From a virus: a DNA stretch of 64,000 nucleotides. The stretch lies in the IMG/VR virus record IMGVR_UViG_3300037296_000055, positions 18,505-82,504 of that record. The stretch is one strand, 5' to 3'. Of this stretch, positions 6,181 to 15,405 are shown in pieces. The position numbers and the translations under genes are program-made. The notes under the pieces were generated by a model. That model did not search any database and was not told where the DNA came from. It worked only from the letters and a program-made list of their open reading frames with translations. Each line of letters starts with the position of its first letter. The stretch's first letter is position 1.

Positions 6181-6305
6181 AGTAGAGAGGGTCATATAGG
6201 ATGTCCGAGGCTTATGAAGTAACCTCCTCATTCATCCTTCATCATCCATTCCTATACTACATCCTTCATCATACATCATCACCACACATAAGGTAATACA
6301 CCCAC
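6181..6305 (+). other. Pyrimidine-rich untranslated leader
   Basis: Non-coding stretch made largely of repeated CATCC, TTCATC and CATCATC words, ending in an AAGG before the first gene. A similar TCATTCATCCTTC element follows the promoter motifs at 23.3 kb and (leftward) 55.6 kb. No ORF is seen here on either strand beyond short shadows. Confidence 0.5.
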
Positions 6306-6458
6306 ATGACTTACTCCACATACTTCGCCGGTGCCAACTCTGCTCCAACAGCCAGCGTTGCACCTGATGAACAACAACAACCCAACACCACAACTAAACA
6401 ACCTATCACCAGCTACTCCGAGTACTTCGGTGAAGCGGTGAAAACCATGCTGAAATAA
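6306..6458 (+). CDS. Hypothetical protein, 50 aa
   Basis: A 50-codon ORF, first of the rightward block. The protein has an internal resemblance between its ends (TYSTYFAGA and SYSEYFGEA) with a Gln/Asn/Thr-rich linker. The ribosome binding site is weak (AAGG, 12 bases away). No function known; accepted because it fits tightly before the next gene. Confidence 0.55.
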   Translation: MTYSTYFAGANSAPTASVAPDEQQQPNTTTKQPITSYSEYFGEAVKTMLK

Positions 6459-6470
6459 GGAAACCTGATC

Positions 6471-6878
6471 ATGGCACGAGGACTCGACGAAAAAGACATC
6501 GCTAAGGTGACGAAGCAAGAGAAGGGTAAACGGCTCGGAGGTCGTCCCAAAGGGGGCAAGAACCGGTTTAACTGGAACGCTGTACGCCAGATGGAAGATG
6601 CCGGGTTCGACCCCATTGAGAAGATGATGGAGCTCTATCTGATCCTCCATGAAGAGATCGTGGCAGTCCGTGAGCGGGAGGGTAAACTTACCTACACCAG
6701 CTCCAGTCTTGTCACCTCAGCACGACAGATCCTTGAGACTCTGGCCCAGTATGGCTACCTCAAACGTCGTCCTGATATCGAAGATCCTGAAGCGATGGAT
6801 CCCCTGTCGATCAAGCTTGTGCTGGTCCAGGAACAACCACGGGTGAAGGCTGAGCCTGACCCTAGCACTGAGGAATAA
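6471..6878 (+). CDS. Putative terminase small subunit
   Basis: A 135-aa protein with a basic N-terminal segment (GGRPKGGKNRFNWNAVRQM) of the kind seen in phage DNA-packaging small subunits, then helical segments and an acidic tail. Its position four genes upstream of the large terminase supports a role in recognising phage DNA for packaging. Sequence resemblance to a specific family is weak, so the call rests on context. Start ATG at 6471 with AAGGAA upstream. Confidence 0.55.
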   Translation: MARGLDEKDIAKVTKQEKGKRLGGRPKGGKNRFNWNAVRQMEDAGFDPIEKMMELYLILHEEIVAVREREGKLTYTSSSLVTSARQILETLAQYGYLKRRPDIEDPEAMDPLSIKLVLVQEQPRVKAEPDPSTEE

Positions 6879-6886
6879 TAAGCATA

Positions 6887-7195
6887 ATGACCATCCGCCT
6901 GATGATACGCCAACCTGACTGGGACGAGCAGACGTTCGTTCCCTTCGACTATGATATTGGTGATGAGGACACGGAGACGAAAGCTCTGGAGCTGTTCCAA
7001 CAACGTAAGCCAGGACCGCTGGACCGTCGTGTACAGAAAGACTTTTCGAAGCTGTTCCCTGAGGGTCTCTGGGTGGTCAGTGGCATGATCATGGAGTTTG
7101 ATGATGACGGTTATCCGTTGTTTGACCATGACGAAGATACGGGTGAGCGGATTATCCCTGACCCTGTAGAAATTCATAAAGGATACTTTCACTGA
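6887..7195 (+). CDS. Hypothetical acidic protein, 102 aa
   Basis: Unrecognised, strongly acidic protein (for example EFDDDGYPLFDHDEDTGER). No membrane segment. It lies nine bases after the putative small terminase, and its TGA overlaps the next ATG. It may be a packaging accessory, but nothing in the sequence proves it. Confidence 0.7.
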   Translation: MTIRLMIRQPDWDEQTFVPFDYDIGDEDTETKALELFQQRKPGPLDRRVQKDFSKLFPEGLWVVSGMIMEFDDDGYPLFDHDEDTGERIIPDPVEIHKGYFH

Positions 7196-7347
7196 TGAGT
7201 AGTAGTAATACAACTGTAAATAAATCAGGCACCTACGCCGCTCTTGCTGCGGGCTTCGTGTTCTGTGTGGGCTATGTTGTGGGCAAAATTGCTCAGGGCA
7301 TGATCCTTGGCATCGGGGTGGCTATTACCCTGCACCTACTGGGCTAG
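7195..7347 (+). CDS. Small membrane protein, 50 aa
   Basis: ATG overlaps the upstream stop (ATGA). After a polar N-terminus of about 12 residues there are two closely spaced hydrophobic stretches (YAALAAGFVFCVGYVVG and MILGIGVAITLHLLG), suggesting a small hairpin membrane protein. Its function is unknown; a holin-like role is possible, but other candidates lie next to the endolysin. Confidence 0.65.
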   Translation: MSSSNTTVNKSGTYAALAAGFVFCVGYVVGKIAQGMILGIGVAITLHLLG

Positions 7348-7427
7348 AGCGCCAACCTCTGACACCAGAGGATAGTACCTCCCCCACCACCATCACTCCC
7401 CCCATCCTCAAGGAGACTTCTACTGCT

Positions 7428-7496
7428 ATGGCACACTCTCATGCACCATTGTACAGTGAAAGCGAGGTGATCCGGTATCTCCAAGTACGTCTCTAA
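7428..7496 (+). CDS. Possible 22-aa peptide
   Basis: A short ORF (MAHSHAPLYSESEVIRYLQV plus RL) with AAGGAG 12 bases upstream. It lies in an otherwise gene-free 250-base stretch that also holds a perfect 6-bp hairpin at 7356-7371 (CCTCTG/CAGAGG) without a T run. The evidence is weak. Confidence 0.28.
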   Translation: MAHSHAPLYSESEVIRYLQVRL

Positions 7497-7602
7497 AGGA
7501 CACTACTTGGTCAAGGTGCCGAGCCGTTCCTCTAACGTTGATCCGGCACACCCCCACTCGTCTCTACCCCCATCATAACAACCCCCTTGAAAGAACCACA
7601 TC

Positions 7603-7776
7603 ATGTTTAAAGATAACACACCTGTAGAAGAAGTCGTAGTCGCCAAGACCGCCGCTGTTGCACCCAAGCGCTCCAAGGAAGTCCTTGACGCTGTTGATGT
7701 TGTGACGCGTGAGCTGTCTGACATTCCTGGTGGGGATAACATCTCCAACCACATCCGAGCCTTGCTGGAAGTGTAA
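7603..7776 (+). CDS. Hypothetical protein, 57 aa
   Basis: A 57-codon ORF ending six bases before the large terminase gene. It has a Val/Ala-rich N-terminal half and a helical C-terminal half with basic and acidic residues (PKRSKEVLDAVDVVTREL). No domain recognised. Tight spacing to the terminase gene supports translation. Confidence 0.6.
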   Translation: MFKDNTPVEEVVVAKTAAVAPKRSKEVLDAVDVVTRELSDIPGGDNISNHIRALLEV

Positions 7777-7782
7777 CACACC

Positions 7783-9138
7783 ATGCCCACCGTAGAACTT
7801 CACCGAGCTCAGTCAGAGATTGTCTATGACATGTTCGGACCCAATCCTGAGTGGACCCTCCGCTACGGCGTTGTTGTTGGCTCACGAGGGTTGGGGAAGT
7901 CCTACGTTGCGGCAACCTCAGCTGTCATGGCCATCGCAGAGCTGGAAACCCTCCCCTCTTCTGTTCCCAATAAAAACATCAGCTTGATTTGTGGGTCAAA
8001 CCAACAGGTTGCTGACGTTTATCTTCCTCTTTTCAACTTCGTCTACGGACTAGACCACCCACGACGCTGTGTCAAGCACACGACAGCCCTTGGCCAGGTC
8101 CGCTGGACTTTCAAGAACGGCACCACGCTCTCCCTACGCTCGGCAGAAGTCGCTGAACGGATGCGGGGCACAGGCCAGTACATGGTGATCCTTGACGAGA
8201 TGCCCACCTGGGAACTCAAAGGCTCTAACCACGAGACGGTCTGGGAGTCGATCATCAACCCCACAATCACCACCCGTTGGTCCCCTGAACAAGCCACCGC
8301 TGTTGGAGCTCCTAGCCCCGGTCGCGCTCTGTTCATCGCCTCGCCCCTCGGCAAGGACTACTTCTACGAGCTCTCCATGAACACTATCGTGGATCCTCGC
8401 TGGAAGACCCGTCAGTATACCTATCGCGACTCTCCTCTGCTGTCCCAGAAGACTATCGAGGAAGAGAAGAAATCCATGGACCCCATGCGGTTCGCCCGAG
8501 AGTACGAGGCCTCCTTCGAAGAGTCTGGTGCTCGTGTCTACCATTCGTTCGATCGTGTTATGCATGTTGAGAAAGACTTGGCCCCCTTCGGAGAGACCGA
8601 GACTGTCCATGCCGCTATCGACTTCAACGTTCTGAAGAACTGCACAAGCTTCCATGCCATCCGTGGTGGCCAAATTCACACACTGGAAGAGTCCATTGGT
8701 ACAGCAAATACTCAAGAGCTTGCGGAGCTTATCCGTCGTCGCTTTCCTAAGAACAAGATCATCTGTTACCCTGACCCCTCAGGAGTTGCAAGAAAGACTT
8801 CCGCTGTGGTTGGAGTCACCGACTTTAGTATCCTACGACAGGCAGGCTTCGAAGTTCTAGCAAAGTCTAAGGCCCCTGGTATTACCGACTCTGCCAACGC
8901 TGTGAACAGGATGTTCCTGAACGCTGCTGGAGAGACCAACTGGTATGTCGCTCCTGTCTGCACCCACTTCATCAAGTCTCTGGAACGTACTGTGTGGCTA
9001 GAGAGCCGCCCTGACTCGGCCATCATTGACAAGTCTCTGGACGTGGAACACTTCGGCGACGGTGCTCGCTACTTCGCTGAGTACATGTTCCCCGTAAACT
9101 CCTATCGTACAGCAACCAAGAGAGGCTTTGTGTTCTGA
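7783..9138 (+). CDS. terL: Terminase large subunit
   Basis: ATP-driven DNA-packaging motor with headful/cos nuclease. The N-terminal ATPase has Walker A GSRGLGKS (residues 33-40) and Walker B VILDE (D138, E139). The C-terminal RNase H-like nuclease shows acidic residues in AAIDFN (D280), CYPDPSG (D331) and EHFGDGARYF (D426). The length, 451 aa, is normal. Its stop overlaps the ATG of the next gene. Confidence 0.93.
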   Translation: MPTVELHRAQSEIVYDMFGPNPEWTLRYGVVVGSRGLGKSYVAATSAVMAIAELETLPSSVPNKNISLICGSNQQVADVYLPLFNFVYGLDHPRRCVKHTTALGQVRWTFKNGTTLSLRSAEVAERMRGTGQYMVILDEMPTWELKGSNHETVWESIINPTITTRWSPEQATAVGAPSPGRALFIASPLGKDYFYELSMNTIVDPRWKTRQYTYRDSPLLSQKTIEEEKKSMDPMRFAREYEASFEESGARVYHSFDRVMHVEKDLAPFGETETVHAAIDFNVLKNCTSFHAIRGGQIHTLEESIGTANTQELAELIRRRFPKNKIICYPDPSGVARKTSAVVGVTDFSILRQAGFEVLAKSKAPGITDSANAVNRMFLNAAGETNWYVAPVCTHFIKSLERTVWLESRPDSAIIDKSLDVEHFGDGARYFAEYMFPVNSYRTATKRGFVF

Positions 9139-10016
9139 TGTCTATTTCCACCTATATGTTCTCGGCTCTGGCCGTCTCCGACCGCGCCTATATCGACGGT
9201 AAGGATCCTAACGAGTCCTTCAACAGTAACCAGGAGTTCACGGTCCTGCCCAACGTCCGCGCCTTTGACGAGATCAAGTCAGCGGCAAGGAATGCAGGGG
9301 CGCTGCCCGTGTTCGGTCGTAGGGTCATGAAGCCTTACTCCACACAGCCTGAGCCCAGCATCGTCACCGTGACCATCAACCTTGACTCCTCACAGTGGCG
9401 CTACAACTCTGCCTTCGCAGGCCTCTGGACAGGAACCAACAGAGAGCGAGTATTCAAACTTGCCCTGTCTGATGTTCCGTTCGCCGATATCTCATCAGAG
9501 CTCTATGACGGTGATTACATCCTCTTCCGGGGTGTGCCTTCGGGCCACTCCATGCAGCTCTCCACCGCCGATGCTGCGACCGTAAAGCTTGAGATTGTTC
9601 TTACAGAAGAGCTGAGCCCTATCATCCGTAACCGGGTGGCTGAGGCTAACTCCGCTCTGTTCTCCCCCTTGGACATCAACTGGTTCTCCGGAGCCACACC
9701 CGTCAACTGGACCTCCAACGGCACTCCTGTCCTCTGGTCCACAGGTATCGCCCTGTCAGGTACTCCGAGTATCGACTCCGATGGACGTTATCGCTTCACC
9801 GTACAGAACGTTCCGAGCACTGTGGCAGGTCGAACTGTTATTGCCAGGACCGGTGACTATATCCGTGTCTTCACAGGAGACGACCCCTCCGTCGGTATCA
9901 CAACCCGTGTGAACCAGAACGCAATCTTCTATGGTGGAAGTAACGCTGTGATCTTCGTGGATGACTATATCCCTAAAGCTGGCAACGTCTTCATAGGTTT
10001 CAACAGGAGCTACTAA
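9138..10016 (+). CDS. Putative virion appendage protein, 292 aa
   Basis: Unrecognised beta-rich protein. Translation is coupled to the terminase gene by a one-base overlap. The composition (Thr, Ser, Asp, aromatic; few charges clustered) and alternating strands such as PSIVTVTINLDSS look structural. It precedes the fibre genes, so it may be a fibre adaptor or head decoration protein. No membrane or signal segment. Confidence 0.6.
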   Translation: MSISTYMFSALAVSDRAYIDGKDPNESFNSNQEFTVLPNVRAFDEIKSAARNAGALPVFGRRVMKPYSTQPEPSIVTVTINLDSSQWRYNSAFAGLWTGTNRERVFKLALSDVPFADISSELYDGDYILFRGVPSGHSMQLSTADAATVKLEIVLTEELSPIIRNRVAEANSALFSPLDINWFSGATPVNWTSNGTPVLWSTGIALSGTPSIDSDGRYRFTVQNVPSTVAGRTVIARTGDYIRVFTGDDPSVGITTRVNQNAIFYGGSNAVIFVDDYIPKAGNVFIGFNRSY

Positions 10017-10017
10017 C

Positions 10018-12471
10018 ATGCCAGCACCTATCTTTACGGACCCAAGCTACGCTTCTGGTAGCAACCTTGTCATGGGCTTGGGTTCCTTCAACACGGCTCT
10101 GAACAACACCCTGGAGAAAGTCTGGAAAGACATTCTTACCAAGGGTGTTCAGCACATCGAAAATACCAGCGGTAACACCTCCGGTTCGGCCTACACAGGT
10201 ACCACCGTTGAGACTGCCAACAACAACACTAACGGCGCTTTCTTCACCTGGACCTGTCCCGTAACAAGCGCCGGTGCAACCTCCATCACCATCAACGGTA
10301 ACTCTACCCGTAACCTCCGTTACTATGATGCAGGTAGCGGCTCCTCCAACACCAAGGCAGGCAGCCTCCTTGCAGGTCGCACTTACCTACTGCAGGTTCG
10401 GGGTAGCAGCAACTACTGGATCGTCTCTGAGAGCCTTTCTCTGAGCGAGTTCATGGAGAACCTCACCTACCGTCTTGTTGATGAGGGTGGTACGGCCTCC
10501 GCCTACACCGCCAACACAACCACCTCCACCAACACTGCAGGCTTTGTTCTTACCAACTACAGCACCTTCACCTGGGTCCCCACGCTCGACTGTCTGGCCA
10601 ACGCCACCTTGAGCATCAACGGTACCACAGCCCTACCCCTGAACCGTGGCAACAACACCACCGTACAGGCAGGGGACCTCAAAGCAGGTCGTACCTACGT
10701 GCTGCAGAAGCGTACTAACAACTACACTGTCATGAACTCCGGTCTCAACCAGGGTGACCTCGACATTATCACTGCTGCTGCAAACACTGCCTCCACAGCT
10801 GCTGCTGCTGCTTCTGCCAAGGTTGACACTCTGCTGGTGCCTGGTACTTCCATGGGTGGCTTCTCTCTGCTGGAAGACGCTGCAGGAAACACTCTGCTTC
10901 GTAAGGACCCTGATGGTCTGAACTTCATTCCTAGCCAGCCCATGTCTGACCGGGTCGGTGTGAAGATAGGCACCTCGGACAAGACCCTCTCTGGCTTCCC
11001 CATGTTCACTGATGGTAACGGCAACATGCTGATGGTCAAGGACCCCACAGGTCTAGACTTCGTGCCTAGCGATACACTCCTGGGCCGTCTGGGCGCTGTG
11101 AGCTCTGCTGCTCCTGCCGGGGCCGCCTACTCTCGCACTGTCGGCAGCCTGTTCGTCTACGCCATCCGTAACGCCAAGAACCAACTGGAAGAGTTTGTCT
11201 CTAACGGTAACTACACCTTCTTCCGTAACGACACCTCCGAGGGTGAGACCCCCACGCCTGTCCTTGACATGATCACCGTACAGGGCCAGTCTCTGTCGGT
11301 CGGTGCTACCTGGACAAACACTGCTACTCCTGACACTATCGACATCGGTAACGAAGATGCCTACATTCTTGTGGGTCTGAAACGTGCGGATTCTCAGAAC
11401 GTTGTTATTGACGTCCGTGGTGCCCTGTCCCAGCCTCTGCTCAAGACTGCTGATGCTACTGACATCGGACCTCTGGACTTCTCCGGTAACGGTGCTAACA
11501 CCATCTCCTCCGTTGCGGCTCCTATGGCCGGATCCCTGAACCGTCACCGTAAGACTGCAGGGGCTCCTCGCAGCTCTGTCCTTACGATCTCTCATGGCTA
11601 CTCAGGTGTTGCCTGGGACCTGATTGACTCGGATCCTGCAACGGGCCCCAGCTCTGACACTACCATCTGGGATAACACTGTGTACTGGACTCAGCAGGCC
11701 AAACGTATGGCCGGTATCCAATCCGCAAGCCTTGCCTGTCCTGCCCACGTCATGGTCCACGGTACCTCAGCAAAGAGCGTTTCCAGCCCGATCTACTACA
11801 ACTTCCTCACCAACTACATGACCGACTACCGGAACATGCTGCTCTCTGAGGGCATCCCTGGTGCTGCTCACCTCTACCTGACGCAGTCTTCTGGTGATGC
11901 TAATACGGCTAACGATACTAACTGGGATGTTACCCAAGACCAGCTACGGTTCTGCCAGGAAAACAAGGCCACTCTGGCCACTCCTCTGTATCCGTATCCT
12001 ATCTGGGACAACAACGTTCACCCTGATGGTGAGACCACCTTACGGTTCTCCGAAGCCATTGCTAAGGCGATCGCTGAAGAAGCTGCTGGTCGTAAGTGGA
12101 CAACTTTGGGCCCTCTGGGCTGGACCGTCCATGGTAACTCTGTGACCATCCAACTGGATCGTCGTCTTGATGAGAACCTGGTGGCTCACGCCTCAAGCAA
12201 GTACGCTGGCGCTGGCATCAGCAACATCGGCTTCGAAGCGACCGGTGCTACCATCTCCTCTGTGGACGTGTTCACTGACCGTGTCCGCCTGAACTGCTCG
12301 GCTGTGCCAACAACCATCAGCTATGCCATGCAGGTACAGGACATGACAGGTGTTTCCGGAAACCAGTACACCGCTCACCGTGGTCTGCTCCGCTCCAGCT
12401 ACTCATGGAAATCCCTCTATGATGGCAACCTGATCTACCGTTGGGTTCCAAGCTTCAAAATCACCCTGTAA
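10018..12471 (+). CDS. Tail fibre/spike with SGNH-type esterase domain
   Basis: An 817-aa receptor-binding candidate. The N-terminal part holds two similar beta repeats (around FTWTCPVTSAGATSITING and FTWVPTLDCLANATLSING, each ending in AGRTYLLQ or AGRTYVLQ). An Ala-rich helical neck follows, then two repeats ending in KDPDGLNF/KDPTGLDF. The middle resembles SGNH/sialate O-acetylesterase enzymes: ITVQGQS with Ser425 and DNNVHPDG with Asp664 and His668. It could deacetylate host surface polysaccharide. AGGAG precedes the ATG. Confidence 0.72.
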   Translation: MPAPIFTDPSYASGSNLVMGLGSFNTALNNTLEKVWKDILTKGVQHIENTSGNTSGSAYTGTTVETANNNTNGAFFTWTCPVTSAGATSITINGNSTRNLRYYDAGSGSSNTKAGSLLAGRTYLLQVRGSSNYWIVSESLSLSEFMENLTYRLVDEGGTASAYTANTTTSTNTAGFVLTNYSTFTWVPTLDCLANATLSINGTTALPLNRGNNTTVQAGDLKAGRTYVLQKRTNNYTVMNSGLNQGDLDIITAAANTASTAAAAASAKVDTLLVPGTSMGGFSLLEDAAGNTLLRKDPDGLNFIPSQPMSDRVGVKIGTSDKTLSGFPMFTDGNGNMLMVKDPTGLDFVPSDTLLGRLGAVSSAAPAGAAYSRTVGSLFVYAIRNAKNQLEEFVSNGNYTFFRNDTSEGETPTPVLDMITVQGQSLSVGATWTNTATPDTIDIGNEDAYILVGLKRADSQNVVIDVRGALSQPLLKTADATDIGPLDFSGNGANTISSVAAPMAGSLNRHRKTAGAPRSSVLTISHGYSGVAWDLIDSDPATGPSSDTTIWDNTVYWTQQAKRMAGIQSASLACPAHVMVHGTSAKSVSSPIYYNFLTNYMTDYRNMLLSEGIPGAAHLYLTQSSGDANTANDTNWDVTQDQLRFCQENKATLATPLYPYPIWDNNVHPDGETTLRFSEAIAKAIAEEAAGRKWTTLGPLGWTVHGNSVTIQLDRRLDENLVAHASSKYAGAGISNIGFEATGATISSVDVFTDRVRLNCSAVPTTISYAMQVQDMTGVSGNQYTAHRGLLRSSYSWKSLYDGNLIYRWVPSFKITL

Positions 12472-12482
12472 GGAACTACAAC

Positions 12483-13190
12483 ATGCCTCTTAAATTCCAA
12501 TTTGCTGAGAACTCTGGGCTGGGCAACCTCGGCCCGAGCACCTCCATCAAGACGACCCTTGCCGGTCTCACTGGCTTCCAAAGCTTCTTCGTTGTCGGGG
12601 AGGGCGAGACCCTCAGTGGTAGCGCCGTTTCCTCCTGGGTAGCTGCTGAAGGTACAGGGGCCTTTGCGGCTCCTAGCACAGTACGTCGCCCTATCAAGGC
12701 TGCACGGGACGGTCTCTCCACCCACCGCTATGACGGTACCATGGTGCAGTCGCTGTCCGGAGTCACTCTGGGAACCAAGACCAACTACACTGTTGGCATG
12801 CGGTTCTACTCCAACGAGTATACCGAAGACGTTCAGATCATCTGTGGTCAGGACACCGCGGCCCCGAACACCCGCATCTTGAGCCGCTTTGCTAACGGTG
12901 CTCACCGCTTCGAGTCTGATACGGCTCAGGTGCCTGTGGACAACCGTAACGGCTGGCGCACTATGCTATGGTGTATTTCCGGTGGTACTGCGAAGCTGAG
13001 CATCGATGGCTCTCCCTTCGCCACCCAGGCCGTTGCAAGCTTCAACTTCCCTGACTTCCATATCGGTAACGCCCGCCTCTCCGCAGGTGATGCCAAGATC
13101 GACATCCGCTCTGTTCTCCTGATGAACTCTGACGTGTCGTTGGTCCCCGCAAACCTTGCCATCGCCAAGCGCGCTCTTGACGTTGCATAA
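12483..13190 (+). CDS. LamG-like appendage protein, 235 aa
   Basis: The start is ATG 12483, eight bases after AAGGA; the frame extends upstream only as overlap. The fold looks like a concanavalin/LamG beta sandwich, with the typical NYTVGMRFYSNEY strand and SIDGSPFATQAVASFNFPDF segment. Such domains bind carbohydrate in phage appendages. It lies among fibre genes, so a second receptor-binding or fibre-tip protein is likely. Confidence 0.6.
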   Translation: MPLKFQFAENSGLGNLGPSTSIKTTLAGLTGFQSFFVVGEGETLSGSAVSSWVAAEGTGAFAAPSTVRRPIKAARDGLSTHRYDGTMVQSLSGVTLGTKTNYTVGMRFYSNEYTEDVQIICGQDTAAPNTRILSRFANGAHRFESDTAQVPVDNRNGWRTMLWCISGGTAKLSIDGSPFATQAVASFNFPDFHIGNARLSAGDAKIDIRSVLLMNSDVSLVPANLAIAKRALDVA

Positions 13191-13207
13191 CCCTAAGGAC
13201 TATTCTC

Positions 13208-13471
13208 ATGTCTCTACCATCAGACTACTACTCCTCAGGGGGCATCAGTGCTCCCGCCTCCACAGTACTGGCCGTAACGCCCTCTGACACTGTCTCATTC
13301 GAGAACGTTGCTGTTACCCTGTACATCACAGGTGGTGGGGCTCTACACTTCATCACTCTGTCCGGCTCTGAGGCCACCGTCACCGTCCCTGACAATTGTT
13401 TCTGGCCCGTTCGGGTCTCGCAGGTCCTGGCCACTGGCACAACCGCAACCGGCATCTTTGCCCTAGTCTAA
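13208..13471 (+). CDS. Spike base-like protein
   Basis: An 87-aa beta-rich protein resembling the small spike-base proteins of gene transfer agents and related phages (Rcc01079 type). It has an N-terminal TPSDTVSFENVAVTLYITGG block, a central strand and the C-terminal PVRVSQVLATGTTATGIFAL block. The family forms a trimeric base under head spikes or fibres. AAGGA precedes its ATG. Confidence 0.62.
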   Translation: MSLPSDYYSSGGISAPASTVLAVTPSDTVSFENVAVTLYITGGGALHFITLSGSEATVTVPDNCFWPVRVSQVLATGTTATGIFALV

Positions 13472-13481
13472 GGAGAGCGAC

Positions 13482-14783
13482 ATGAAACTCGGATTAGGCC
13501 TAGCCCTCACGGCTCAACGTCTGAACCTACGGCGGCTTGTCCCTGTCGATGTCCCTCCCGCCGAGGCACCTGCCGTTGTTACTCCTCTGAGCACCAGCTC
13601 TAGCTCTGCTCTGGTAGGCCAGACCCTTACCGTCACTACTGGGGAGTACAGCGGCGAGCCCGCACCTGGCTTCCGCACTTACCAGTGGTACCGTGATGGG
13701 GTCACTCCTATCGACAATACCGACAGTACGACCTACACCGTTATCGAAGCGGACAATGGCCATGGTATCAGTGTTACGGAGACGGCCTCTAACCCCTCAG
13801 GTGCTGTAACTTCAAGTCTTGCCTACTGGACCGGTGGTGTTGCCCAAGGGCTCACTGCCATGTCCCCTCCTACTATTGTAGGGACTCCCTCTGTCACCCT
13901 CTCAGGTACCACAGCGACGCTCAGTGCGGTCTCGACAACCGGCTGGCCAAAGCCTCGCTTGTCCTATGTCTGGAAGAAAGACGGAGTGTCCATTGATGGT
14001 GAGTTCGGCACGACCCTTACTACCACGGGGGCCGGAGTCTACACAGTAGTCGTCACAGCTCTTTCCCTCGGAACCTCTGTGAACAAGACCTCTAACTCTG
14101 TGACCTACGTTGCTGCTCCTGCCTATCAGATCCTTGAGTTCAACCCCACAACATCCAACACCTTCACTGATGATGCGGGTACCGTGGCCGCCTCCACAGG
14201 CGCTGCCATTGCTGTTGCCAAGGGCGACGGTGGTAAGACTTTCCGCCAGACCCTCGCGTCACGCCGACCTACGCTCTCCGGAACCAACGCTATCAAGTTC
14301 CAGAACAGCACTTCTCAGCTGCTGGAGTCTACGGACCCGGCAATCCTGGGTCTCCATGGCAGCTTCACCAAACCTTTCGAGGTTGAGCTGGTCATCAACT
14401 TCCAGGCCATCAATCTGAACACTGCAATGATCAACTGGGGACTATCGAGCTCTAACACACCGTGGTTCAACTTTACGCTGAACTCGTCTAACGCTCTTGT
14501 GACCTCCGTCCGCAACGACGCGTCTTCTTCCACCACGCTGTCCGCAGGCCTCTTTGAGCCTACCCTGAACACGGACTATAACGTGCGCTCTCGTTGGGTA
14601 AGTGGTGTCTGGACAACCTGGATCAACGGCAACATGCTGAACTCTCCTGTGGACTCCTCATCTCTGATTGCTCCCACGACAACCGACCGGTTCAACATCA
14701 ACGGTCGCTATCTCGGATCTAGCAACCTGTCACAGCAAGGTAACTTCACGCTGAAGTCCTTGATCCTCCGTGATCTATCGTAA
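13482..14783 (+). CDS. Ig-like and LamG-like virion protein, 433 aa
   Basis: Residues about 30-115 and 125-210 form two Ig-like domains, recognised from YQWYRDGV and YVWKKDGVSI with the usual trailing strands. The C-terminal half (about 215-433) looks like a LamG/concanavalin domain with FNFTLNSSNALV and VWTTWINGNMLNS segments. Such proteins decorate phage heads or spikes and bind surface sugars. AAGGAG lies before the ATG. Confidence 0.65.
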   Translation: MKLGLGLALTAQRLNLRRLVPVDVPPAEAPAVVTPLSTSSSSALVGQTLTVTTGEYSGEPAPGFRTYQWYRDGVTPIDNTDSTTYTVIEADNGHGISVTETASNPSGAVTSSLAYWTGGVAQGLTAMSPPTIVGTPSVTLSGTTATLSAVSTTGWPKPRLSYVWKKDGVSIDGEFGTTLTTTGAGVYTVVVTALSLGTSVNKTSNSVTYVAAPAYQILEFNPTTSNTFTDDAGTVAASTGAAIAVAKGDGGKTFRQTLASRRPTLSGTNAIKFQNSTSQLLESTDPAILGLHGSFTKPFEVELVINFQAINLNTAMINWGLSSSNTPWFNFTLNSSNALVTSVRNDASSSTTLSAGLFEPTLNTDYNVRSRWVSGVWTTWINGNMLNSPVDSSSLIAPTTTDRFNINGRYLGSSNLSQQGNFTLKSLILRDLS

Positions 14784-14793
14784 GGAACCTATC

Positions 14794-15405
14794 ATGCAAT
14801 ACGATCTTGATCTGGAAGAAACACATCGCCACACACCTGACGTAGGGCCACCACCGGTCCCTTCGGTGATCACGACTATTGTATCAGTGGACGAGGGGCT
14901 CTCTATAGAAGAGGGCTCCCAGCCACCTATCATACGGGTCCATAGCGGCCACCCTCACCAAGTCCACCACAACCCTATCGTCCTCAACCTACTTGAGCAA
15001 GGACGTGGCCTAGAATGGCTCACCTCGTTCGTTCTTCTATGGTTTGCTATTAGCCTCTGGGTTCCTGGTAATACCTTCGACTCTGTCAACTATAGTACCT
15101 TCCAATCGATGGGTATTCACGAGACCATCATGGCCATACCCCTCGCAGCTGTTGCGTTCATGCGGATGGTCGGATTACACATCAATGGGCGCTGGAAGCG
15201 TTCCCCTATGCTACGGATGATAGGTGCTATCGCTGGTGCTGGTGCCTTTGCCATGCTTGGTTCCGCCTTCCTTGGACCCTACGTTGCCGGTCTCAGTCCA
15301 CTATCCACAGGCCCTGGGGTTTACTTCCTACTCGCGCTCTCTGATACACTTGCAGCTTACAGGAGCGGAACCGATGTTCGAATGGCTAAGTCAGGCCACG
15401 AGTGA
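14794..15405 (+). CDS. Polytopic membrane protein near lysis genes
   Basis: A 203-aa protein; ATG 14794 follows AAGGAACC. A polar, Pro/His-rich N-terminal domain of about 65 residues is followed by four hydrophobic segments (LTSFVLLWFAISLWV, IMAIPLAAVAFMRMVG, MIGAIAGAGAFAMLGSAFLG and FLLALSDTLAAYRSG). It overlaps the next gene. It may be a holin or a conserved phage membrane protein; location next to the endolysin is the only functional clue. Confidence 0.62.
   Translation: MQYDLDLEETHRHTPDVGPPPVPSVITTIVSVDEGLSIEEGSQPPIIRVHSGHPHQVHHNPIVLNLLEQGRGLEWLTSFVLLWFAISLWVPGNTFDSVNYSTFQSMGIHETIMAIPLAAVAFMRMVGLHINGRWKRSPMLRMIGAIAGAGAFAMLGSAFLGPYVAGLSPLSTGPGVYFLLALSDTLAAYRSGTDVRMAKSGHE

Noticed and set aside
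6220-6295. Short CATCC/TTCATC repeats as a CRISPR array
   Set aside because: The words are 5-7 bases, irregular and without spacers; they look like a pyrimidine-rich leader.
7356-7371. Perfect 6-bp hairpin CCTCTG/CAGAGG
   Set aside because: Not followed by T residues, so not called a terminator; purpose unclear.
15224-15373. N-terminal extension of the holin/spanin-like gene
   Set aside because: The extension lies wholly in the upstream membrane gene; ATG 15374 has a good AGGAG site.
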